Shown here piece by piece: positions 54,301 to 62,400 of a DNA stretch of 64,000 nucleotides. Position numbers and translations under genes: made by a program. Location: assembly GCA_905178155.1 (NCBI GenBank), contig CAJINV010000032.1, positions 49,128 through 113,127 of the forward strand, in the 5' to 3' direction. How positions within the stretch are numbered: the stretch's first letter is position 1; each line of letters starts with the position of its first letter. The notes under the pieces were generated by a model that was not told where the DNA came from, did not search any database, and saw nothing but the letters and a program-made list of their open reading frames with translations. This DNA is from Amoebophrya sp. A120. Taxonomy: Eukaryota; Sar; Dinophyceae; Syndiniales; Amoebophryaceae.

Positions 54301-57300
54301 TACACTTTCCCAGTCCGAGATACATGACAGAACTTCTACGCCTCTAGATAGGAATGATCGCAAATTTCTAATGACAGAACGGCCACGACGAGAACAAGAC
54401 CAACTCCTTTTTTTGCTGTGTGGGTGTACTACTTTTCTGCGGGATAGAAATCCGAGCTGCTCAAACACCAGCACCAAGTGCCGCCGTGGCCCGTCGCGGT
54501 GAAAAAATTTCTCCAGGAGCTGAACGAGCTTGTCTTATCGCAATGAAAAATCTTCCCTCCCCATATCGATAGCGCATCTTTCTGAAAATTTGCCATGCAG
54601 AATTGTAACCAGAAATCATGTCATCTGCCTTGCATTAAGGCAACTCCGGCCCTTACATAGGCTTAGATCTGCCTGCACTCGCCTTCTGCAAGACAAATTC
54701 GATTTGTGTACACAAGTCCCGCATCACAGATTCCCCTTTGATATAGGAAGGGAGGATTTTTCATTTTGATATGTATTTGCCGGGATATTCGTCCTCCTCC
54801 AACTGATTTGCACTCTGCTGTAGCCTATGCATTGTAAATACGTCTCGGTCCTCTGGAACAAGAATGTAAAATTGTGATGCGCTTTCTGGAAAAGACAAAC
54901 CTCTCCTGTGTCGATTTTTGTCGCCAGAAGGCGGCATCACTCATTCAGACTAGGTACTTATCAGGGAGCGCCGTCCCGAAAAAGAAAATGTGTCATGCTC
55001 TGTGTGCATTACCCACGTTCTTGCAGATGCAAATGCGAAAACTGCATGAAAAAAACATGACTGCCTCCAGATCTAGACATTTTACCAGTGGATAAAGCCG
55101 CTTCAGCACTCGGTATTCCCCTAGCGCGTCACTCGTATGCGTCTTCCGGGCTCGTACCACTTTTGCGGCGTACGCCTTGGTTCTCTCGATCCCTCTCGCC
55201 TTAGCCTGTTCCGCGTCACGGACCTCGAGGACGCGACCGAAAGTGCCGTCGCCCAACTGTTCCCTATGACAGTGCGCAACCCCCCCTCCCCGCCCCTTGT
55301 TTGTATCGCATGAACAGCAATACAAACTACACCAGCGACCCTGGACGAGCCTGTGCATGACAAATTTATGTGTCTACTGTGGTACTCTTTGTGGTTTCAA
55401 AGTTTGTCGTGCAAACAGTGCCACAGGGAAGCGACTGGATTTGAGATTGTGATGCACGACACATGAGGGGGAGGGGGGGTTGTGCACGGTCATATTCCCC
55501 GATGACCCACTTGTTGTCCGGGCCTAAGAAATATCAAATGTAAAAGTGTCTGGGTCTGGAAGAGCACAACTTTGTCATGCACATTTTCCATGATCCGTGA
55601 TGTCTGTGATGTATGCCATAGCATCACAGATTTCTTGAGCGCTTATCTATGCGCATCCAGCATGACAAATGCCCTCTCCGCGTAGCCAAAATTGAATCCT
55701 CTTGCTGGTCATGCAATACAAGTTTTTTTAGCATCCAAATGCAGCATCACAAGTTTGGCTCTTCCAGACCCAGACACTTTTACATTTGATAAGAAGTCTC
55801 CGGATTTGACCTCGAAGTGCGGCGCACTGTCTTCGTCGTCACTCGCCTCCTCCCGTTGATAATTATCGGGTGGAAATTCTTCTCGGTCTGGAAATATGTG
55901 TTGCGGCTCGTCGCATTACAGATTCATTTTCATGCGTACAAATGCATGACAAACTGACTTGTTCCTGCCACCCGTACGAGAAAAAAGATCAATCGTATTC
56001 ATGTATTACAGACCCTGCTGTGGCTGTCCTTGAAAGGCAGCAACACAGATTCAGACCCAGACATATTTGCAATGCATAGTCCTCTGACTCTCCACTGCTA
56101 CGCCCCCAGCTCCTGATTTCTCGCCGGTTCGACCTGGACCGCCAGTTACGCGGCGTTCTCCTGACTAAGGTATCGATGTCCAGCTCCGCGAGTTTGCAGC
56201 TCGTGTTGGCCTCATCATCCTCATCGGCACAAGCTTGTTCTTCCCGATCTCTTTCCTGATCTTCCTCCGGGAGGTTCATATGCTGATACTCCAGTTCTTG
56301 CTCTAGCGCGCCGGGTCTGCATGCTGCCTTTCTCCGGATTCGTTCGCACCACTTGTGTATCCGGACCAAATTTCTCACCATAGTCTGCAGCTTGTGAACC
56401 AATTTACGAACCCGGATTTCACGCAGCAACGTCCCACAGTACAAGCAAAGTTGCACAGCGAGGACACAGCGGCGGAACTTTTTACTCGTCAGCGCGACGC
56501 GCTGTTGGTGATGCTGTTGAGCCCTCGTCGGCTGTTGGTTTTCTTGCTCCAGATTTTGCTCGTGGGCGTGACGACGATTCCCGCCGCGCGTGGAAGCCGG
56601 GCCGTGAGTAACATCCGCTTCCTGTTTGCCCTCGCTCGAAGGACCATTAGCGGCAATTTCACTTGTCTGTCTTTCGCGTCGTGGTCTCTTGTCTGTCTTT
56701 CGCGTCGTGGTCTCCTTCCCGTCAGGACGAACCCCGAGCGTCTGGCGCGCCGAGCCTCTGCCCGCCCGCTTCGCCAGCGCTCTTTGTTTCCGTGCTGCTG
56801 CGATTTGTAGAGCGATCTGCTCTTTGCGCGTCTGCAACGTCGATTTCGGCGACGCAAGTATCATCTGCGGCGCTCCGCCCTCGTGGGGATCTGACTCAGC
56901 ACACCCTGCTGCAGCAGACGACGTCTTCATAGCGCTTACCGGGGCAGGCTGTTGGTCTGCTTGTTGGTGTGGTTGCGTTTGTAGATGGTTTGTAGTCGAG
57001 GCTGCGGCCCCAGAAGATGACGACTGAGTCACGACTTTTGCTTGGGGAGCACGAAATATGCATTGCAAATATTTCTGGGTCTGAAAGAGTTCCAACTTGT
57101 GACGTCGCTCCCCCTGGATCATCATGCAAACACCCTTGTTGTATGATAGTACCAAGTAAAGTTGTCTGCTTTACTTCACCATCAAATGGAGACGAGGGAG
57201 TTTGTCATGCAGGAAAGGCACGATAGAGACGAATGCAGAATCTGGCATACTACCTCCTGCATGATTGTGGTTCCACTTGTCATGGTCCATGAAAAGCGAA

Positions 57301-57600
57301 ATCCTGCATCCCGACCCAAAAATATTTGCATCTGGTACTTTCGGGTTTTTTCATCCCGTGGCGCTGCTGGATGGCATGGGATGTTGTAGCTGGAGGCGCG
57401 TTGAAATTGAAAACACTGTAATCCGTGTTCGCTGCTCGTCTCAGCTGCTGCAGCTGCTGCCGTATCTGCTCTTGCTCTGGGTTGTACGCGAACAACGTCT
57501 GCTCTTGCTCCTGTATTTGTTGCTGTGTCATCGTCATCAGCTGCTGCTGCTGGATTAAACGCTGTAGCTGCGGCCGCCCCCATTGCTCCTGTTGCGGCAT
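51349..57600 (-). CDS. LAMMER/CLK-type protein kinase (kinase 1), 16 exons, ~870 aa
   Basis: Exons: 57600-57338, 57056-56079, 55863-55792, 55531-55496, 55264-55096, 54825-54772, 54535-54447, 54165-54080, 53855-53793, 53636-53238, 52924-52883, 52598-52510, 52349-52193, 52005-51925, 51659-51601, 51398-51349. The N-terminal ~440 residues are Gln-rich then basic/acidic low complexity. The kinase domain runs from the glycine loop (GEQLGDGTFGRV) through Lys in AYAAKVVR, hinge VLVFEQLG, catalytic loop HTDLKPEN (Thr for Arg, typical of LAMMER/CLK kinases), IIDCGGA (Cys in place of the DFG Phe), and STRYYRSPEVML to TDVYSFGCI. It ends CLTLDPTDRISAQKAL..HSFLKQEDLPIDD-TAA. An insert of ~75 residues lies between the catalytic loop and DCG. 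Family members phosphorylate SR splicing factors in the nucleus, so the protein could regulate splicing. One junction (intron 52599-52882) is one nucleotide out of phase by the general rule. Confidence 0.9.
51399..51600. mobile_element. Introner, class I-like (202 bp)
   Basis: TATGCAGGGCAAGCAAAAG.. / ..ACATGAAACATTCGCAATGCATA with GTCTGG/CCAGAC. Flanks GAACG/AAGGG. Removal gives SAQKAL-SHSFLKQEDL. Confidence 0.85.
51660..51924. mobile_element. Introner, class I (265 bp), near-perfect TIRs
   Basis: TATCAAATGTAAAAATG then TCTGGGTCTGGAAGATT, with a near-perfect complement at the right end. Perfect ACAGA repeats (51655-51659, 51925-51929). Removal restores RKLC-EKCLTLDPTDR. Confidence 0.97.
52006..52192. 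mobile_element. Introner, class III (187 bp)
   Basis: TATGAGAGTGCACAACCCCC / GAATTGTGCACTCTCATA; internal TTTGTCATGCA and GTCATGCAG. Removal with 5 nt keeps the frame (DFVYAGR-RRKKPERTQ). Confidence 0.88.
52350..52509. mobile_element. Introner, class II (160 bp), inverted
   Basis: TATCCTGTGCAAAAGTTTCG / CGATGCTTTTGCAATGCATA, the reverse orientation of most class II copies. Flanks CCTCT/CCGCT. Confidence 0.9.
52599..52882. mobile_element. Introner, class I, eroded right end
   Basis: TATGCATTGCAAATATGTGT at the left; right end only GTGCGTATTTCGTA(G). Flanks TTCGG/TCCGG. Simple removal leaves the kinase frame one base off (YLGEEVHR / DDPDTRDLQHVSQME), so the exact boundary is unresolved. Confidence 0.65.
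52925..53237. mobile_element. Introner, TIR TATGAGAGTGTCAGGATTG (313 bp)
   Basis: TATGAGAGTGTCAGGATTGA / CGATCCTGACACAACCATA. Perfect AATGC repeats (52920-52924, 53238-53242). Removal restores YSFGCI-LLELYLGE. Confidence 0.95.
53637..53792. mobile_element. Introner, class II (156 bp) splitting DLKPEN
   Basis: TATGCATTGCAAAGGCATCG / GCGATGCTTTTGAAATGCATA. Flanks TTTTC/CTTTC (minus GAAAA/GAAAG). It interrupts the codon region of the invariant Asn of the catalytic loop. Confidence 0.95.
53856..54079. mobile_element. Introner, class I (224 bp)
   Basis: Starts CATCAACTGCAAAAATTATG (first T replaced by C), ends CGCGACACACTTGCAGGGGATA. Flanks CGGAG/GGAAG. Removal gives IARDGF-QALCFMHSLGCVHTDL. Confidence 0.88.
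54166..54446. mobile_element. Introner, TIR TATCCTGCAGAAAAGCA (281 bp)
   Basis: TATCCTGCAGAAAAGCACTT / GTACTACTTTTCTGCGGGATA. The 5-bp flanks do not match (TGCCG/GAAAT), but removal of element plus 5 nt keeps EQLGF-RLWELLLGN in frame. Confidence 0.8.
54536..54771. mobile_element. Introner, class V (236 bp)
   Basis: TATCGCAATGAAAAATCTTC / GAGGATTTTTCATTTTGATA with nearby GGGAGG tracts. Flanks TGTCT/TGTAT. Removal joins EDEYPGKY-KLVQLLEKFFH. Confidence 0.9.
54826..55095. mobile_element. Introner, class I variant (270 bp)
   Basis: TATGCATTGTAAATACGTCT / AGACATTTTACCAGTGGATA. Flanks TAGCC/AAGCC. Removal joins EYRVLKRL-QQSANQLEED. Confidence 0.9.
55265..55495. mobile_element. Introner, class III (231 bp)
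   Basis: TATGACAGTGCGCAACCCCC / GGGGGTTGTGCACGGTCATA. Perfect TTCCC repeats (55260-55264, 55496-55500). Removal restores the glycine loop WVIGE-QLGDGTFGRV. Confidence 0.96.
55532..55791. mobile_element. Introner, class I (260 bp)
   Basis: TATCAAATGTAAAAGTGTCT / AGACACTTTTACATTTGATA. Flanks AGAAA/AGAAG. The TIRs keep a compensating pair change (A-to-G with T-to-C) relative to most class I copies. Confidence 0.95.
55864..56078. mobile_element. Introner, class I, eroded left end (215 bp)
   Basis: Left TATCGGGTGGAAATTCTTCT, right AGACATATTTGCAATGCATA. Removal plus 5 nt gives GRSSGESED-QREEASDDEDS in frame. Confidence 0.85.
57057..57337. mobile_element. Introner, class I variant (281 bp)
   Basis: TATGCATTGCAAATATTTCT / ACCCAAAAATATTTGCATCTGGTA. 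Removal plus 5 nt joins GMKKPES-APQAKVVTQ in frame. Confidence 0.85.
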
Positions 57601-57822
57601 GGCTCGGCTTGTGTCTGAGTCTTATTATTCCTGACACAAAAATACCTTTCGACACGGTTTTGGAACGGATTGGATCCACAGAAAGAAAACGGGTCGTGTA
57701 TAGACTGGTTGATACTGCTGTTAGTGTTCTTACCCTACACAACTACTAAGGAGCACCAACGTGGTCGTGCAATCGACGTTCTGTTGCAGGTTTAAACTTT
57801 AAAAACCAAAACCACTGAGACA

Positions 57823-58875
57823 GGATCCAGCATCTTCTAATGTTGAGCAGGCTTAAAAGCCAAAACCATTGAGACAGGATCCGGCATCTTCCAATGCTGA
57901 GCAGGGTTAAAAGCCAAAACCATTGAGACAGGATCCGGCATCCTCCAATGTTGAGCAGGCTTGAAAACCAAAACCATTGAGACAGGATCCGGCATCTTCC
58001 AATGCTGAGCAGGGTTAAAAGCCAAAACCATTGAGACAGGATCCGGCATCCTCCAATGTTGAGCAGGCTTGAAAACCAAAACCATTGAGACAGGATCCGG
58101 CATCTTCCAATGCTGAGCAGGGTTAAAAGCCAAAACCATTGAGACAGGATCCGGCATCCTCCAATGTTGAAGCAGGCTTAAAAACTAAAACCATTGAGAC
58201 AGGATCCGGCATCTTCCAATGCTGAGCAGGGTTACAAGCCAAAACCATTGAGACAGGATCCGGCATCTTCCAATGTTGAGCAGGCTTAAAAGCCAAAACC
58301 ATTGAGACAGGATCCGGCATCCTCCAATGTTGAGCAGGCTTAAAAGCCAAAACCATTGAGACAGGATCCGGCATCTTCCAATGCTGAGCAGGGTTAAAAG
58401 CCAAAACCATTGAGACAGGATCCGGCATCCTCCAATGTTGAGCAGGCTTAAAAACCAAAACCATTGAGACAGGATCCGGCATCTTCCAATGCTGAGCAGG
58501 GTTAAAAGCCAAAACCATTGAGACAGGATCCGGCATCCTCCAATGTTGAAGCAGGCTTAAAAACTAAAACCATTGAGACAGGATCCGGCATCTTCCAATG
58601 CTGAGCAGGGTTACAAGCCAAAACCATTGAGACAGGATCCGGCATCTTCCAATGTTGAGCAGGCTTAAAAGCCAAAACCATTGAGACAGGATCCGGCATC
58701 CTCCAATGTTGAGCAGGCTTAAAAGCCAAAACCATTGAGACAGGATCCGGCATCCTCCAATGTTGAGCAGGCTTAAAAGCCAAAACCATTGAGACAGGAT
58801 CCGGCATCTTCCAGTGCTGAGCAGGCTTAAAAACTAAGACCATTGAGCAGGCTCAAAAACCAAAACCATTGAGAC
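57823..58875. repeat. 57-bp minisatellite, about 18 copies
   Basis: Unit: CCATTGAGACAGGATCCGGC, then ATCYTCCAATGYTGAGCAGG, then a TTAAAAGCCAAAA-type tail. Two variants alternate in a higher-order pattern (GCTGAGCAGGGTT versus GTTGAGCAGGCTT). 57 bp is 19 codons, so one minus frame stays open (PDPVSMVLAF repeated) over 100 residues and more. One-base insertions at about 58169 and 58546 break it. It sits between the kinase 2 stop and the kinase 1 ATG. Confidence 0.95.
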
Positions 58876-59410
58876 TGATTCAAAATGTTTCCTTCAAGAT
58901 GAACAACACCATCTTCCACATTGACATCTGAGCTAGCCTGTTTAAATATACTTCTTCATCCTTCTGTGCAGTTTTCTTCGTTCTCCCACAGTACAACGTC
59001 TATAGGTCGTGAGTGGAACACGGCCGAAAAAAGAAAAAACACGGACGCAGAAAGTATTGCTGCTAACCCGGAAGCTTCGTCTTGTTTTCATGCTTTTTCA
59101 ATATGTGAGTGCCTTGCTTCATGTTGATTTCGTATCATGTGGGCCACTATGTATGCTGTTGATGTGTTGCACTAGGTGAAAAGCAAAATCCGTCACCATC
59201 GTCATCATCTTTGTGTTTGTCCGTAACATCATGATTTGTCTGCTGTCATGGATTTCTCTGTGAGTAGACGCACACACGAGCACAGATTTGTGACGCTCGA
59301 CACCTTCTCCGCAACCCACAGGCCTTCCTGGTTGCGGTAGAACGCTCGGTCGGCAACGTCCTTGATGTGTAAAAAGCAAAATCCGTGCGTGAAGATAAAC
59401 TGCGTCGCGT
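58876..59410. other. 3' flank of kinase 2, nothing recognised
   Basis: No domain, TIR element or clear signal. This and the minisatellite form the spacer between the two kinase genes. Confidence 0.4.
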
Positions 59411-62400
59411 TCAGTCGTGTGAGGTCACGGGTCGGTGAAAAAAATTGTGTGCTAACGCCCTGTATGCAATGCAAAGATGTCTGGATCATCTGGAAAAACG
59501 GAAGACTTGTCATGCAGGTTTCATCCTATGACCCGTGAAGATTCCTGGCACAAATAACAAACTAGCAAGATAGATTCTGTGAGATGTGTGTCATGCCTCT
59601 GCATGCGACACAGGTTTTTGCACGGTTGCAGACTTAGCATGACAAGTCGCGTCCTTCGAGACGTAGACATCTTTACAAGGCATACCTTCTGCGACGTGAT
59701 TCGGGTGGCCGGGTCCACGGTGAGGCGTTATCAAATGTAAAAATGTCTGGGCCTGAAAGATTTCTAGACTTGTCATGCAGGTTTTGCATGAGTCTTGATG
59801 TCTGTGATGCGTGGCCTAGCATCACAGACTTTTTGAGGGCTTCTTGATGCCTATTCCGCATTACAAATGCCATCTCAGCGTAGCAAAAAACGCATTCCCT
59901 TTGCTGCTCATGCAATACAGATTTTTTTACAATCCAAATGCAGCATCGCAAGTTCCAATCTTCCAGACCCAGATATTTTTACATTTGATAGGCGGGTATC
60001 GAATCCAAGATCTCTGGGTCTGGAAATGGATTTATGTTGCTGAGTCCTCATCTTGCAACATAAGTATACACACTCGTCGCTTGTACGGCACTCCGGCATG
60101 ACAGGGTTCTATTTCGCGAGATGTGTAATGAAGATTCTTTCATTCCTATATTTGCATGACAAACGCCCGTGCAGCATAGCAGAAAATCTCGCCACCGCCA
60201 ATCGTCTCCATGCATGACAGACACAGATCTGCTCAGTGTCCTTTGTTCAAGTCGTGCATTACAGATCCAGACCCAGATCTTCGATATTTGCAATGCATAA
60301 CACGCTTCGCAAATTGACCGGAAGAACTCGGTATGCAATGCAAAAGCATCGTACTAGTATAAATCGCATGACAAATTTTCTCAGCATGAGAAAGAAAATT
60401 TGTAATGCGGATTTAACCTGAGAACGAAATTTGTAATGCATGAATGCGATTAGTACGAGTACGATACTTTTGCACAGGATACTCGGCGTGGCCACCTGGT
60501 TCGCCTCCGGCGATCATGTTGGTATCAAGTGTAAAAATGTCTGGGTCTGGAAGAATGCGAACTTGTAATGCAGATTTTACATGGCCCGTGACGTCTGTGA
60601 TGTATTCCCTGGCATCACAGATTTTCTGAGTGCTTCTTGATGCCTATTCCGCATGACAAATGGCCTCCCCGCGTAGCAGAAACTGGGCTCCTCTTGCTGG
60701 TCATGCAATACAGATTTTTCTAGAATCCAAAATTAGCATGACAAACTTGCATTCTTCCAGACCCAGACATTTTTACATTTGATAGTTGGCTAGCGTGTCT
60801 TATTGCGAGGAAAAATCCCCCCTCCCAATATCGAAAAGGAAATTTGTGCTGCTGGATTTGCGTACACAAATCAGCTCTGTCTTGCGTACAAGGATGGAAA
60901 CGGCACCCGTGTGGCGCATTGTACAGCGAGTCTGTCATGCTGTTTCGCCTATTTCAGACTTGTTGCGCATGTTCCGCTGCTGGCCGGATGCGTACCCAAA
61001 TAGGGGCAGAGTATGCCGACAAGCTCTTACTGCAATAGAAAGTTCATTTGTGTAGGTGTACGTCATGCAGCAACACGAATTGATGTCTTTTGAATTATGG
61101 GGTGGGGGATTGTTTCACTTTGATATGTCTACGGCCTCCTCTGGTGGTGTACAAGACCGCACCTTATGCATTGCAAATAAGTATTCTGGGTCTGCAAAAT
61201 AAGTAGTTGCACAAAGACGGCGTGGCACAGATGCATCAAAGATTGTGTAAAAGCTTGCTTCTTAATGCCGAACCCGCATGTTGACACATGGCAAATTATC
61301 GGGCTTATGCAACACAGATTTCTATTTGTGCGATCCAGCTGTTAGTTCAGCATGACACGTTGCATAATGTTTTTCTCAGACCCAGTTCGATGCTTTCCAT
61401 GCGTAGACCTGTCGTGAGTACCACATCTTGTCGAGCCCTTGCACCGGATTCTTCCATCTTCGAAAGGCCCCGCGAAACTTCGACTCCCGCCCAGTTCGCA
61501 AAAAAGCATCGCTGAAGCATCCGCCTATGGTCTGCATCTGCAGCATCTGCTGCACATACCCTAGGTAGTTGCTCGGCGCAGAATCACGGCTGCGGTCGCT
61601 ACCGGAGCCCTCTATCGCAAGAAAAAACTGTTTCACTGTAAACTTGTAATGCAGAAAATGCATCTACCGAGAAGTGTTTGTCTTGCTACACATGCAAGAC
61701 AATGGATTTTGATCTGTGTTTTCCCTTAGGAATCTCGCATGGCAAATTTTCTCTGTCATGTAGGACAAACTTGTGATGCAAAATAACTTGCAAAATTCTT
61801 ACAGTGAAACACTTTTTTCGTACGATACCCTCGCTTCCACTGCTAGTGACGTTCAAGATATCACCGAGGTATAGCTCCATTAGTATGCATCCGAAGGAGT
61901 AGACATCCGCTCGCGCGTCCCACGCGGCTCCAATCATCACTTCGGGGCTGCGGTAGCTTGGGGTAGAAATTTCCGCGTTGTTTGGTCGTCCGTGCTCGTC
62001 CTGAAAGATTGCCCCACCGCAATCGATATGGATTGTAAAAATGTCTGGGTCTGGAAGAGTGTGAACTTGTCATGCAGGTTTTCCATGACCCGTGAGGTCT
62101 GGAATTCGGGGCCTAGCATGGCAGAGTCTGAGAGGTCTCTTTCATGCCTATCCTGCATGAGAAACTACCTCCCGACTTGGTCAAAACTGGACGACTTTTG
62201 GTAATCATGCAACACAGATTTTTGCATGCTGCAGATTTAGCATGACAAGTTGCAATCTTCCAGACCCAGACATTTTTACATTTGATAATCGATTATCTTG
62301 ATTTTCGCAACTGTCGGACGCCGGTACTCGCCGTCTTGGAAGCACTATCCTGAGGAAAAACGTACCCACACCAGAGTTGTAATGCAGATTTGCAAAGACA

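Noticed and set aside
57837-58843. Minus frames MPDPVSMVLAF.. as a real repetitive protein
   Set aside because: Not called as a gene because one-base insertions break the frame twice and no flanking exon is recognisable; kept only as an observation.
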